Source of the DNA: Larkinella insperata
Lineage (GTDB): Bacteria; Bacteroidota; Bacteroidia; Cytophagales; Spirosomataceae
Direction: 5' to 3'
DNA: 64,000 nucleotides
Assembly: GCF_026248825.1 (NCBI RefSeq)
Contig: NZ_CP110973.1
Coordinates: 5,725,501-5,789,500 of the forward strand
A program made the translations under genes and the position numbers. Each line of letters begins with the position of its first letter. Positions within the stretch are counted from its first letter, which is position 1. The notes under the pieces were generated by a model. That model did not search any database. It was not told where the DNA came from and saw only the letters and a program-made list of their open reading frames with translations. Positions 41,825 through 51,082 of the stretch are shown here, piece by piece.

Positions 41825-41832
41825 CAAAAATA
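41825..41832 (-). promoter_or_regulatory. -7 element for fabG
   Basis: The minus strand reads TATTTTTG, matching TAnnTTTG. The expected transcript start near 41818 gives a leader of about 35 bases to the ATG at 41783. Confidence 0.5.
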
Positions 41833-42008
41833 GTAGTATATATTCGATCATCCGACTACTTTTGCTCGAAACCTGATAAAGAGTTGCGCGACTTTTTGCG
41901 TCGTTCTTTCTCCGAAACGCGTAGTTCCCAACGCATCGTGTGAAGATTGGCGAAAGTTTTGGTTGCCAAACAATCTTTGATTTTATCATCGTAACTCCGT
42001 CTATACTC

Positions 42009-42779
42009 ATGATACGTTTTGCACTGACGTGCCTGACCATCTGTTCCAGCTTGCAGAGTATCGCCCAGCAAATTCACGCCCACAACGATTACGAGAAGTC
42101 AGAGCCGCTCACAAACGCCGTTCGTCACCGCGCCGGGTCTATCGAAGCGGACGTGTACGTGGTTGACGGTAAATTACTAGTTGCCCATGAGAAATCCCAA
42201 ATAAAACCTGGCCGTACGCTGGATTCCCTGTATTTAAAGCCGATTGCCGATCTGTTCGCCAGGCACAAAAACCGGTACTCATCCGGGTCCGTCAGTGACG
42301 ACCGGAAGTATACTTTTCAGTTGATGATTGACATGAAGGACAACGGCGTGGAAGGCATTAAACTGCTGGAAAAAGCCGTAGCCCCTTACCGCACCTGCTT
42401 CGACCGGTCCATGAACCCGATGGCTATTCAACTGGTGATCAGCGGTAACCGTCCGCCCATTGCCGACTGGATTGATTATCCGGCCTACATTCTGTTCGAC
42501 GGTCGGCCCAGCGAGTTGTACGACGACGAGACGATCAAGCACGTAGCGCTCTTCAGCGATTCTTTTCGGAACTATTCCCGCTGGAACGGCGAGGGCGAGA
42601 TGCCGGAAAAAGACCGCGAAACACTGAAACGGTTTATCAAACGGGCGCACAGCCAGGAGAAGCCCATCCGGTTCTGGGCCGCCCCCGACAACGCCAACAC
42701 CTGGAAACAACTCGACAAAATCGGCGTCGATTTCATCAATACCGACAGCGTAGAGGAATGCGCGAAGGTGATCAAGTGA
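42009..42779 (+). CDS. Exported PI-PLC/GDPD-like phosphodiesterase
   Basis: 256 residues from the ATG at 42009, which opens a signal peptide (MIRFALTCLTICSSLQSIAQ). TIM-barrel motifs of the phospholipase C/glycerophosphodiesterase superfamily: QIHAHNDYEKSEPL (catalytic His), SIEADVYVVDGKLLVAHE (Glu, Asp and His of the metal site) and, near the end, FWAAPDNANTWKQLDKIGVDFINTD. It probably hydrolyses a phosphodiester of a lipid head group in the periplasm. The upstream in-frame extension back to 41940 lies before the signal and is rejected. Confidence 0.9.
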   Translation: MIRFALTCLTICSSLQSIAQQIHAHNDYEKSEPLTNAVRHRAGSIEADVYVVDGKLLVAHEKSQIKPGRTLDSLYLKPIADLFARHKNRYSSGSVSDDRKYTFQLMIDMKDNGVEGIKLLEKAVAPYRTCFDRSMNPMAIQLVISGNRPPIADWIDYPAYILFDGRPSELYDDETIKHVALFSDSFRNYSRWNGEGEMPEKDRETLKRFIKRAHSQEKPIRFWAAPDNANTWKQLDKIGVDFINTDSVEECAKVIK

Positions 42780-42781
42780 TC

Positions 42782-43921
42782 TCAGTCGAACACGTAATTG
42801 ATCGTAAAGCCGGGTTGTAATGTAGCTGACAGACCGCCATTCCAGGATTTGTAGTCGGAATTTTCCGGATAGAATTGTTTGTTAAAATATACGCTTCCCA
42901 ATGTTGCTTCTACAATAAATCGCTCGCCAAGCAAATACGCTAAACCGGCACCGACAGCAACACCCGCCTGGTGGTTTGTGGTCTTGGTGTCATTGACGCT
43001 GGACTTGTTTCGAGTAGCTGCGTATAATAAATCGCCGGAAACATAAGGCCGCAACCGGTTATCCGAAATATACTTTTTTACGTAAGGATTAATACCGTAA
43101 ACAAAAGCAGAACCGTCATCCGAGCTGCTTAAACCTAACGGCACCGAAACACCCAGGAGAAGATTCTTTTGAACAAACCATCCAATCGACGGTGAGATTG
43201 TAAACGTATTGGATCGTTCTTCTTGTGCTCCTGGTTGGTTATCCCTGCCTCCCGTTGTAATGAAGCTGAAACCACCACCGACTATCCATCGTCCTTTTGC
43301 CGTCTGGGGAGCCTCATATGACTCTGCACTGCTGGACGAATTAACGCCCGTTAAAATGACTAACCCAACTCCAACGCCACTCAGTGAGAAGGGATAAGAA
43401 CCCGTGTTTGTCGATGCTTCCAGGCCAATGCGGTCGGTTAGGTAGTAATTAGCGCCAACTTGGAAAATGGGTGAAGCGGTAAAGCTGTTTCCATCGGGGC
43501 TTTGTACATTTTCACCTTCGTGATTGATCGTGTTATAGTTTAATGTCAAACCACCACCCAGGAATACCCGCCATCTATCCCGTCCCCAATACCGCCGGAT
43601 ATACCCATTTAGCCCAGTAGAAAGTTCTGTAGTTTTATCTTTTTCTCGTTGGTTTAAATAGGCCCGACTCGAACGGTTTGCATTTAAACCGGCACTTACT
43701 CCCACACCTATTAGCCAGTTATCTTTAAAAAAAGCACCCCGATTCAAGGCTAAACCGCTTTGGATTGAGTGACTTCTGTACGTATTTGGAGTTATGTCAT
43801 TCTTTTGGGATGAATACTCAACAGACAAGTTTCCGGTCCAGATGCCCTGGCCTTTTTCGGTTTGTGCCTGAGCAAGGGTGGAGACCGCAGCCAGGCCGGC
43901 TAAGAGTAGGAGGTTTCTCAT
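42782..43921 (-). CDS. Outer membrane beta-barrel protein
   Basis: 379 residues with a signal peptide (MRNLLLLAGLAAVSTLAQAQ) from the ATG at 43921. The mature chain is a run of amphipathic strands ending in an aromatic residue (GFTINYVFD at the C-terminus), with barrel patterns such as WRVFLGGGLTLNYNTIN, YYLTDRIGLEASTNTGSY and KGRWIVGGGFSFIT. Predicted barrel of about 12 or more strands. Family not recognised. It is a close relative of the truncated protein at 44066-44533, which lies just upstream on the same strand. Its end converges 2 bases from the phosphodiesterase gene. Confidence 0.85.
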   Translation of the reverse strand: MRNLLLLAGLAAVSTLAQAQTEKGQGIWTGNLSVEYSSQKNDITPNTYRSHSIQSGLALNRGAFFKDNWLIGVGVSAGLNANRSSRAYLNQREKDKTTELSTGLNGYIRRYWGRDRWRVFLGGGLTLNYNTINHEGENVQSPDGNSFTASPIFQVGANYYLTDRIGLEASTNTGSYPFSLSGVGVGLVILTGVNSSSSAESYEAPQTAKGRWIVGGGFSFITTGGRDNQPGAQEERSNTFTISPSIGWFVQKNLLLGVSVPLGLSSSDDGSAFVYGINPYVKKYISDNRLRPYVSGDLLYAATRNKSSVNDTKTTNHQAGVAVGAGLAYLLGERFIVEATLGSVYFNKQFYPENSDYKSWNGGLSATLQPGFTINYVFD

Positions 43922-44065
43922 GATGTAGATAGTTAATCCGTTAAAAATATAGCGGATGCTATCCACATATGTATGCTAATTCTTGTTAAAATTCCTTAAG
44001 TAGCCTTAAAAACCATCGATAACTTATTAGAAGGAAAAGACCGGTCAGCCAGTTACCCGGAAATG

Positions 44066-44533
44066 TCAACTATAAAAGAGAACGGGGCAAACCGGTAGAT
44101 ATGGGTCCGGTTTTCGCCAGGAACGCTCGTTCTGGGCCGTGTACACTTCCTGCCGAAGCTGATCCAGACGGCCCCCAAGGCCGCCCCCGACAAAAACCCG
44201 CCAGTTGCTGTTACCCCAATATTTGCGTGTAAAAACCGACAAACCGCCCTGCCAGTACTGCCGATCGAGAGCAATCCCGCTGGTATTCCGCTGCTTGTAA
44301 TACGAACCGCTGACCGCTAGTCCCATCAGCCAGTTATTCGGCAAAAACACCCCGTGGTTGATGGAGCCGTTGAGCTGCGGGCTGCGCCGGATGTAGCCAT
44401 TGGGATATTCACCCGTCAGTTGGGTAGTGTTGATTTGCAGAGTTCCACTCCACAGCGCCCGTCCCGCTTCAGTTTGGGCAAGGGCGCAGCCGGTCGATAG
44501 AAAAAGAAGGCTTAGGGTAGTTGTGATTTTCAT
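44066..44533 (-). pseudogene. Truncated tandem copy of the neighbouring beta-barrel gene
   Basis: 155 residues with a signal peptide (MKITTTLSLLFLSTGCALAQ). Residues 20-125 follow the start of the 379-residue protein next door: TEAGRALWSGTL against TEKGQGIWTGNL, NHGVFLPNNWLMGLAVSGSY against NRGAFFKDNWLIGVGVSAGL, and KYWGNSNWRVFVGGGLGG against RYWGRDRWRVFLGGGLTL. Past that the chain ends abruptly without further strands or an aromatic end. It is therefore a duplicate that lost about 60% of its length, or a very small barrel. A functional short form cannot be excluded. Confidence 0.7.
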
Positions 44534-44592
44534 CGTCGTTGAGTTGATGCAGTGGCGGAGAATTTTGCTAGACTGCTTTTGACTCCCCTAAG

Positions 44593-44625
44593 TAAAAAAA
44601 TAGGCTGAACTTTCGTCCAGCCTAT
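44593..44625 (-). terminator. Intrinsic terminator of clpC
   Basis: ATAGGCTG (44600-44607) pairs with CAGCCTAT (44618-44625). On the minus strand it is followed by seven T (complement of 44594-44600). It lies 23 bases past the ClpC stop. Confidence 0.85.
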
Positions 44626-44647
44626 CGGTATTCTATTTAGTCAGAAG

Positions 44648-47182
44648 TTATTCTGATTCGGTTACCGGCTCCGGTTTCTTCACCGTGATGATCAGGTTTT
44701 CACCGTTATCATCGTAGTCGGCCTGAATCACATCGCCTTCTTTCAGATCACCTTTCAGGATTTCTTCCGCCACGGGATCCTCCAGGTATTTCTGGATAGC
44801 CCGGCTTAGCGGACGAGCACCGTATTGTGGATCGTAGCCTTTGTCTGACAGGAAATCTTTCGCTTTTTCGGTCAGTTCGACTTTGTAGCCCAGGCTCGTT
44901 ACCCGACCCAGCAGTTTGCCCAGCATCAGGTCAATGATCTTGTGGATGTCTTCGCGTTGCAGCGAATTGAACACGATCACATCGTCCAGACGGTTCAGGA
45001 ACTCCGGAGAGAAGGCTTTCCGCAACGCGTTCTGAATCGTACTCTTCATGATCTCGTCCTGGTTCTCCGTTTTGCCACGGGTGGCGAAACCAATACCGGT
45101 ACCGAAATCTTTCAGGTCACGAACCCCGATGTTCGAGGTCATGATGATGATGGTGTTCCGGAAGTCAACCCGGCGACCCAGACCGTCGGTCAGGATACCA
45201 TCGTCAAGCACTTGCAGCAGGATGTTGAACACATCCGGGTGGGCTTTCTCGATCTCATCCAACAGAACGACAGAGTAGGGTTTCCGGCGGATTTTTTCCG
45301 TCAACTGCCCCCCTTCTTCGTAACCGACGTAGCCCGGAGGAGCTCCGACCAGACGGCTTACGCTGAATTTCTCCATGTATTCCGACATATCAATCCGCAC
45401 CAGCGCATCTTCTTTGTCGAACAGATACGAAGCCAAAACCTTCGCCAACTCGGTTTTACCAACCCCGGTCGGGCCGAGGAAGATAAACGAACCGATTGGT
45501 TTTTTGGGATCTTTCAAACCAACACGGGTCCGTTGAATGGCTTTCACCAGTTTCTGTACGGCTTTGTCCTGACCAATCACGCGACCGGTCAATTGGTCTG
45601 ACATGTTCAGCAGCTTAGCGCCTTCGTTGGTGGCTACGCGGTTGGTCGGGATGCCCGTCATCATGGCAACGACTTCGGCCACATTTTCTTCCGTTACCGT
45701 GTAGCGTTTTTTCTTGGTTTCTTCTTCCCAGGCCAGTTTCGCACGGTCCAACTGATCGATCAGACGTTTTTCCTTGTCGCGCAGTTGAGCGGCTTCTTCG
45801 TATTTCTGGCTTTTCACCACCTGGTTTTTCTCCTTCTTAATGTTCTCGATGCTTTCTTCCAGCTTCAAGATATCTTCCGGAACCGAGATGTTGGAGATGT
45901 GTACGCGGGCACCTACTTCATCCAGAACATCGATGGCTTTGTCGGGCAGGAACCGGTCAGAGATGTAACGCTCCGAAAGTTTCACGGCCGCTTCTACCGC
46001 TTCGGGCGTGTAGTTGACGTGGTGGTGATCTTCGTACTTATCTTTAATGTTATTCAGGATTTCGATGGTTTCTTCCACTGACGTAGCGTCGACCATCACT
46101 ACCTGGAACCGACGGGCCAGTGCGCCGTCTTTTTCGATATATTGCCGGTATTCATCCAGCGTCGTGGCACCAATGCATTGGATATCGCCCCGGGCCAGTG
46201 CTGGTTTGAACATGTTGGAGGCATCGAGCGAACCCGAAGCGCCACCCGCACCCACAATGGTGTGCAACTCGTCAATGAACAGAATCACTTCCGGTGACTT
46301 TTCCAGCTCGTTCATGACCGCTTTCATGCGTTCTTCAAACTGACCGCGGTATTTGGTACCGGCCACCAACGAAGCCAGGTCCAGCGTCACCACGCGTTTG
46401 CCAAACAGCACCCGCGATACTTTTTTCTGAACGATCCGCAGCGCCAGACCTTCCGCAATGGCGGTTTTACCAACGCCCGGTTCACCAATCAGGATCGGGT
46501 TGTTCTTTTTCCGGCGGCTCAGGATCTGGGCCACGCGCTCAATTTCTTTTTCACGACCAACAATCGGGTCGAGTTTGCCTAATTCGGCCAGCTTAGTCAG
46601 GTCACGTCCGAAGTTGTCCAAAACCGGCGTCCGCGACTTCTCAGAACCTTTCGGATCTTTGCCCGAGCCGGAGCTGCTGCTACCAAACATGCCGCGGTCG
46701 TTGTCGTCGTCGTCAGTTTCGGGGCCCATGTGCGGACGTGTACCAGAAGATTGATATTCCAGCATCTCCTTGATTACCTCGTAGTTGACGTTAAATTTGT
46801 TTAGGATCTGGGTGGCCACATTATCTTCATCGCGCAGAATCGACAACAGCAGGTGCTCGGTGCCAATCAGCGGACTTTTGAAGATTTTAGCCTCCAGGTA
46901 CGTAATTTTCAGGACTTTCTCAGACTGGCGGGTCAGTGGAATATTGGCCAGATTTTTGACATTGTTGGTTGCTGTTCCCTTGGTCGCCTGTTCGATTGTT
47001 ACACGGAGTTCGTCCAATGAAATGCCCAATTTTTTCAATAACCCAACGGCTACCCCTTCGCCTTCCCGAATCATACCCAGCAGCAGATGCTCTGTACCTA
47101 TGTAATCATGACCCAGACGCAGGGCTTCCTCTCTGCTGAGCGAGATAACTTCTTTAACTCGGTTCGAAAATTTAGCTTCCAT
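44648..47182 (-). CDS. clpC: ATP-dependent Clp protease ATP-binding subunit ClpC
   Basis: 844-residue AAA+ unfoldase. Two Clp_N repeats at the start (VKEVISLSREEALRLGHDYI), two AAA+ modules with Walker A motifs GEPGVGKTAIAEG (about 233) and GPTGVGKTELAKV (about 570), and a UVR motif in the middle (SQKYEEAAQLRDKEKRLIDQ) that separates ClpC from ClpA/B. The C-terminal D2-small domain ends with charged residues. It feeds substrates to ClpP and, with adaptors, degrades misfolded proteins. clpP is not in the window. Its own terminator follows. Confidence 0.97.
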   Translation of the reverse strand: MEAKFSNRVKEVISLSREEALRLGHDYIGTEHLLLGMIREGEGVAVGLLKKLGISLDELRVTIEQATKGTATNNVKNLANIPLTRQSEKVLKITYLEAKIFKSPLIGTEHLLLSILRDEDNVATQILNKFNVNYEVIKEMLEYQSSGTRPHMGPETDDDDNDRGMFGSSSSGSGKDPKGSEKSRTPVLDNFGRDLTKLAELGKLDPIVGREKEIERVAQILSRRKKNNPILIGEPGVGKTAIAEGLALRIVQKKVSRVLFGKRVVTLDLASLVAGTKYRGQFEERMKAVMNELEKSPEVILFIDELHTIVGAGGASGSLDASNMFKPALARGDIQCIGATTLDEYRQYIEKDGALARRFQVVMVDATSVEETIEILNNIKDKYEDHHHVNYTPEAVEAAVKLSERYISDRFLPDKAIDVLDEVGARVHISNISVPEDILKLEESIENIKKEKNQVVKSQKYEEAAQLRDKEKRLIDQLDRAKLAWEEETKKKRYTVTEENVAEVVAMMTGIPTNRVATNEGAKLLNMSDQLTGRVIGQDKAVQKLVKAIQRTRVGLKDPKKPIGSFIFLGPTGVGKTELAKVLASYLFDKEDALVRIDMSEYMEKFSVSRLVGAPPGYVGYEEGGQLTEKIRRKPYSVVLLDEIEKAHPDVFNILLQVLDDGILTDGLGRRVDFRNTIIIMTSNIGVRDLKDFGTGIGFATRGKTENQDEIMKSTIQNALRKAFSPEFLNRLDDVIVFNSLQREDIHKIIDLMLGKLLGRVTSLGYKVELTEKAKDFLSDKGYDPQYGARPLSRAIQKYLEDPVAEEILKGDLKEGDVIQADYDDNGENLIITVKKPEPVTESE

Positions 47183-47243
47183 TCGCTTAGGGTTGTATTG
47201 TAATTGCGTCTTATCTAACTAACGAAAATTTTTTCGGTATTGT

Positions 47244-47909
47244 TCACTGTATTAACGACTGCTGTAAAACATTAGAGGCTTCGGTCCCTTGGCAGAAAAT
47301 TAAATCCAGAATGCTTAAATCTGGTACAAATACATTGCCAAAGTTTTGTTGATACGCGACCGGACGATAAAACCTGCCATTTTGTGTATCTCCCCGGGCA
47401 TTAATTTGGGAACGAGCGTCCAGAACCTGACTAACTACCTGCCTTTCAAATATTTCCGTCAAAGCAATGTTTTTTTTCCAGCCCAGCCACTTCAGACATA
47501 ATGTCAGCAGTTCAAGGTTTAGCTCAAACAGATACACCCACTTCCGGCGAAATACCGTCTCTAAATCATCAGCGTAGAACTCAAAAAAAGGAGCTTTGCT
47601 GTAAGCCGTTACCAAACACCGCCAGTGACGGTCGGTCCAGGCTTGCCGGTCGTCGATCCGAACATCGCGGATTAACTGCTTATGCGTACCATTCAGTACC
47701 GGAACCGTCAGCCGGTCGGGGCCATTTGCCGTCAGGACATAACACCGATTTCTGTAACTTTGCTTTCCATAATGCTCGGCTGCTTCCAGCCAAACGGTAT
47801 CGAAGGGTAAAAGTGCGGTGAAATAAGTCAGGCTCGGCAGATAGTGCAATTCAATCCGAATACCCTGATTTACACGGTCAACGTGGTACTTTTCCAATAT
47901 ACTCGACAT
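47244..47909 (-). CDS. WbqC-family protein
   Basis: 221 residues from the ATG at 47909. The WbqC fold appears as ELHYLPSLTYFTALLPFDTVW, then SYRNRCYVLTANGPDRLTVP (positions about 45-64), WRCLVTAYSKAPFFEFYADDL and LTLCLKWLGWKKNIALT. The family is common in Bacteroidota genomes and sits in some O-antigen loci, but its reaction is not established. No polysaccharide cluster is adjacent. The ATG is preferred to an upstream in-frame ORF start at 47963. It is followed leftward by clpC after about 60 bases. Confidence 0.9.
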   Translation of the reverse strand: MSSILEKYHVDRVNQGIRIELHYLPSLTYFTALLPFDTVWLEAAEHYGKQSYRNRCYVLTANGPDRLTVPVLNGTHKQLIRDVRIDDRQAWTDRHWRCLVTAYSKAPFFEFYADDLETVFRRKWVYLFELNLELLTLCLKWLGWKKNIALTEIFERQVVSQVLDARSQINARGDTQNGRFYRPVAYQQNFGNVFVPDLSILDLIFCQGTEASNVLQQSLIQ

Positions 47910-48011
47910 GTTGATGGGACCAAATAAATGAATTTCGATTTGAACAAGCAAACGGTTTAGCAAAATTTTAATTTGCGGTATGGTTTTGCCGACCAGTTTC
48001 TCAATTTTCCG

Positions 48012-48887
48012 ATGACACTTTACTTTTTTCGCATTCTCTCCCGATTACCGATTACCGTATTTTACGCCATTGCCGACTTCCTGTACTACTTGCTGGCGCA
48101 TGTGATTGGTTACCGAAAAGAAGTTATCCTTACGAATTTAAAACGATCTTTTCCGGAAAAATCGGATGCTGAGCGTCGCCGGATCGCTAAAAAATTTTAC
48201 CGCAACTTCGCCGACGTACTCGTCGAAACCGTCAAACTGCCGGGATTGTCGACGGAAGCGCTGCAAGAACGGGTGCAGTTCACCAACAAGGAGTTGGTGC
48301 TGGACAAACTGGCTACCGGTCAGCCGGTGCTGATTATGGCGTCTCACCAGTGCAACTGGGAGTGGGCTCCTTCCGCGTCGGTCGTGAACGGGATGCCCGC
48401 CGATGCCGTCTATAAAAAGTTAAACAATGAGCTTTCGGAGCATGTGGTCCGTTACATCCGTTCCCGGTTCGGGGCCAAACCGGTGCCCATGAAGTCTTTG
48501 CTGCGCGAAATGGCCAGCCGACGCCACGAACCCCGCCTGATTGCCCTGGTGGCCGACCAGATTCCCGATCAGCCGGAATACGGTTACTGGACGTCCTTTC
48601 TGCACCAGGAAACCCCCTTCTACCCGGGTACGGAGCGGCTGGCCCGTACCTTTAAAATTCCGGTTTTCTACATCGAGATGGAACGGGTTCGGCGGGGTCA
48701 TTATTCAATGACCTTCTACCCCATCGCCGAACCGCCCTACGACCAACTTCCGAATGGGGAACTGTTAAACCGGTACCGGGATTTGCTGGAAAAAACCATC
48801 CGGAAAGCTCCCTCGGACTGGCTTTGGTCCCACAAACGCTGGAAGCATAAACGCTCCCAGTACGAAAGAACGCAGGTAAAATGGTAA
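48012..48887 (+). CDS. Lipid A-type lysophospholipid acyltransferase (LpxL/HtrB-like)
   Basis: 291 residues from the ATG at 48012. An N-terminal membrane anchor (YFFRILSRLPITVFYAIADF) precedes the LABLAT catalytic motif HQCNWE (HX4E, His 112 and Glu 117). LIALVADQIPDQPEYGYWTS and FYPGTERLARTFKIPVFYIE are the other conserved blocks. It transfers an acyl chain to a lipid A precursor or another lipid at the inner membrane. The nested hairpin element at 48898 begins 11 bases past its stop and is the likely transcript end. Confidence 0.92.
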   Translation: MTLYFFRILSRLPITVFYAIADFLYYLLAHVIGYRKEVILTNLKRSFPEKSDAERRRIAKKFYRNFADVLVETVKLPGLSTEALQERVQFTNKELVLDKLATGQPVLIMASHQCNWEWAPSASVVNGMPADAVYKKLNNELSEHVVRYIRSRFGAKPVPMKSLLREMASRRHEPRLIALVADQIPDQPEYGYWTSFLHQETPFYPGTERLARTFKIPVFYIEMERVRRGHYSMTFYPIAEPPYDQLPNGELLNRYRDLLEKTIRKAPSDWLWSHKRWKHKRSQYERTQVKW

Positions 48888-48897
48888 AAACGCCCCT

Positions 48898-49105
48898 GAC
48901 CCTGCAAGCCCAACAGGGCTTGACACTGGATAACCCCGGGTGCGATCTGGGGCTGATGGGGCTGGTAGCGAGGAGATCGCTCGTCTGACGCCAGCCCGCA
49001 GGAGTTACGGACTCTGCGGGCTGGCAGTGATGGTCTGCACTGCCAGTCCCGGGTTGCATCCGGGACTGGCAGTGCGACAAGCCTGGCGGGCTTGGTTGGC
49101 GGGCA
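48898..49105 (+). repeat. Hairpin-rich dispersed element, copy A
   Basis: A palindromic stretch filling the gap between two convergent genes. It starts with CAAGCCC-aaca-GGGCTTG (48905-48922), then GGATAACCCCG (48928-48938). A long hairpin follows (48990-49025) and then a perfect 15 bp stem with a 7-base loop (49038-49052 with 49060-49074). The first 41 bases match a second copy at 61061 in 35 positions. Both copies start at or just after the stop of a plus-strand gene. No ORF is credible inside it. Confidence 0.7.
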
Positions 49106-49119
49106 ACTTGCGATTATGC

Positions 49120-50157
49120 TTATTGATACTGAATATACAACGGCTTGGGGTCGAGCGCCAGCACTTCTTCGGGTTCCATCAGGTGCGGAACCTTGTGCTT
49201 GGAGCGTTTGTCAACCTTCTTCAGATCGTTTTTATAAAACAGCTTGAAACCCGTGTACTGAACCGGTTCTTTCACGATGTAATCCCGGTACGAGTCGATT
49301 TTCAGGGAAGGGGGTCCCCAGCCATCCATGTCCATCACGACGGCCACCCGCGGGTCGAGTTTGATGTTCTGGTAGTTGGTTACCATTCGCTGGGTAAACC
49401 GGTGGACAACGAGCACTTTGGGCGGCAGGTTATTCTCCTTCACAACCCGGCTTAAAAACTGAATCGCTTTGTTGACATCAGCCGCATCGTAGGTTCCGAT
49501 CTTGGTACCCGGTTTGGCCCCCGTTTTCATCGAAAACTCCGGATCAATACCGAGGTGTACGTAGGGCAGTTTCAGATACTTTTCAAGAAACTCCAGTTCT
49601 CCTTCCAGATTGGCCAGCCCCACCTGAATATCCAGAAACACAACGGCGCCGTGTTGCGCTCCCCAGCTAATGACTTTCCGGATGGTTTTATCGCTCATCC
49701 GCAGCCGGTATTTACCGTCTTTCTGAGGAGTTCCCTGCGCCGAAATAGCCACCAGATGAAGTGCTTTCAAAACCGGTTTCGACGGATCGGCCTTCTGCCA
49801 CCGGGCCGCTTCCTGATCAAGCCGCCGGAGCATTTCCTTGCGGGGGTACTCGCCCAATATTCCCATACGGGTGGAATGCGGATTGCCGTAATACGCCAAA
49901 ATCCGGTGTTTGGGTAGCAGGGTGTCGGGCAGGTTGCCCGTAAATTTCAGGGAGTCGGCTTTCAGCGGGTCCGTTTCCGTGGTTGTGTCGGCCGCTGCGG
50001 TCGACACTGGAGTCGTTTTCCGGGCGGAGTCGGCTACCGGGGTTGCGGCCTGAGCGGCTGAACTGTCGGTGGCGGTGCTGGCCTTGCTGTCTCCGTTGCT
50101 GGACGAGCAACCGGTTAACGCGTTGAATTGAATGAGAATTGAAGCAACTGCAACCAT
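49120..50157 (-). CDS. Hypothetical lipoprotein with TIM-barrel-like domain
   Basis: 345 residues from the ATG at 50157, which opens a type II signal ending at LTGC (Cys about 17). A Ser/Thr/Ala-rich linker (about 20-60) follows. The globular part has ILAYYGNPHSTRMGILGEYP, VLKALHLVAISAQG, GAVVFLDIQVGLANLEGELE, YVHLGIDPEFSM and VLVVHRFTQRMVTNY, arranged like successive barrel strands with acidic residues at strand ends. A glycoside hydrolase-like role is possible but unproved. An upstream extension to a TTG at 50250 is unlikely. A well-spaced promoter lies at 50267. Confidence 0.78.
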   Translation of the reverse strand: MVAVASILIQFNALTGCSSSNGDSKASTATDSSAAQAATPVADSARKTTPVSTAAADTTTETDPLKADSLKFTGNLPDTLLPKHRILAYYGNPHSTRMGILGEYPRKEMLRRLDQEAARWQKADPSKPVLKALHLVAISAQGTPQKDGKYRLRMSDKTIRKVISWGAQHGAVVFLDIQVGLANLEGELEFLEKYLKLPYVHLGIDPEFSMKTGAKPGTKIGTYDAADVNKAIQFLSRVVKENNLPPKVLVVHRFTQRMVTNYQNIKLDPRVAVVMDMDGWGPPSLKIDSYRDYIVKEPVQYTGFKLFYKNDLKKVDKRSKHKVPHLMEPEEVLALDPKPLYIQYQ

Positions 50158-50266
50158 TTTCCATGCCGTTAGGCACGACTTACTCCCTCCGTTTACCACA
50201 GTGTTTTTGTTCTTTTGTTGAATGTGAATAGAATCGACTCGTACCCGCAACGGGGGTACGTTCTGC

Positions 50267-50295
50267 CAAAAATAGAAACTCTCCTGTAAATCAAA
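50267..50295 (-). promoter_or_regulatory. Complete -33/-7 promoter for the TIM-barrel-like lipoprotein
   Basis: On the minus strand, TTTTG (complement of 50292-50296) and TATTTTTG (complement of 50267-50274) are separated by 17 bases. Both match the Bacteroidota TTTG and TAnnTTTG boxes, the clearest paired example in the window. The leader to 50157 is about 100 bases and has a 7 bp hairpin, CGTACCC/GGGTACG. Confidence 0.7.
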
Positions 50296-50356
50296 ACAGG
50301 ATTTGAGAAATAATGAGCGGGTGGATTTCTAAATTGACGGCCGCCCGTTTGTTCCC

Positions 50357-50980
50357 TTATTCTTCAAAGACGCCCAATCCCTGACGGACAATTTCAAAAT
50401 CGTCGGATGTGGCATTGATGATCGTAGAGGGTACATTCCCCCCCATACCGCCGTCGATTACGAGATCTACCTGATGTTGAAACCGTTCGAAAATAACCTC
50501 CGGGTCGGTAATATACGGGTCGAAATCGTCTTCGATGTCCTTGATGGTCGTCGTGATAATCGGGTTGCCCAGTTCCTTCACAATCTCGCGGGGAATGGCG
50601 TGATCAGGAATCCGGATGCCGACCGTTCGCTTGTTCGTGTGCAGAATTTTCGGCACCCGGTGGCTGACGTCCAGAATAAACGTGTACGGCCCGGGCAACA
50701 GCCGCTTCATGGTTTTAAACGCCTGATTGCCCACCCGGGCGTAATCAGCAATGTGGCTGAGGTCGTGGCAGATAAATGAAAAATCATTTTTCTGCGGCTT
50801 GATGCCCTTCAAGCGGGCAATTCGCTCAATGGCCCGCGTGTTGTGAATATCGCAACCCAGACCGTAAATGGTGTCGGTTGGGTAGATGATGACCCCGCCG
50901 TCGCGCAGGACACTGACAACGTGCTGGATCTTCCGCTCCTCGGGCGTATCGGGATGAATTCGCAAAAATTCGGCTGGCAT
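50357..50980 (-). CDS. L-threonylcarbamoyladenylate synthase (Sua5/YciO/YrdC family)
   Basis: 207-residue YrdC-fold protein. The core is VSVLRDGGVIIYPTDTIYGL and then IARLKGIKPQKNDFSFICHD, LPGPYTFILDVSHR, and RTVGIRIPDHAIPREIVKEL. It forms threonylcarbamoyl-AMP for t6A37 in ANN-decoding tRNAs. The Sua5 C-terminal domain is absent. A YciO-like paralogue is not excluded, because those proteins share the fold. The gap to the upstream glycosyltransferase gene is about 100 bases. Confidence 0.93.
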   Translation of the reverse strand: MPAEFLRIHPDTPEERKIQHVVSVLRDGGVIIYPTDTIYGLGCDIHNTRAIERIARLKGIKPQKNDFSFICHDLSHIADYARVGNQAFKTMKRLLPGPYTFILDVSHRVPKILHTNKRTVGIRIPDHAIPREIVKELGNPIITTTIKDIEDDFDPYITDPEVIFERFQHQVDLVIDGGMGGNVPSTIINATSDDFEIVRQGLGVFEE

Positions 50981-51082
50981 AGGCTTCGGTTAATTAGTTA
51001 AGGTAACTAACCTGCGGCCATTTGGTTCCAACCTGCGGCCTCCGTATAAACGGGTAACAAGGCTCTTCTGCCTTCCAAGAGT

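Noticed and set aside
44053..44274. 73-codon minus-strand open frame
   Set aside because: It overlaps the truncated barrel gene in another frame and has no signal or motif of its own.
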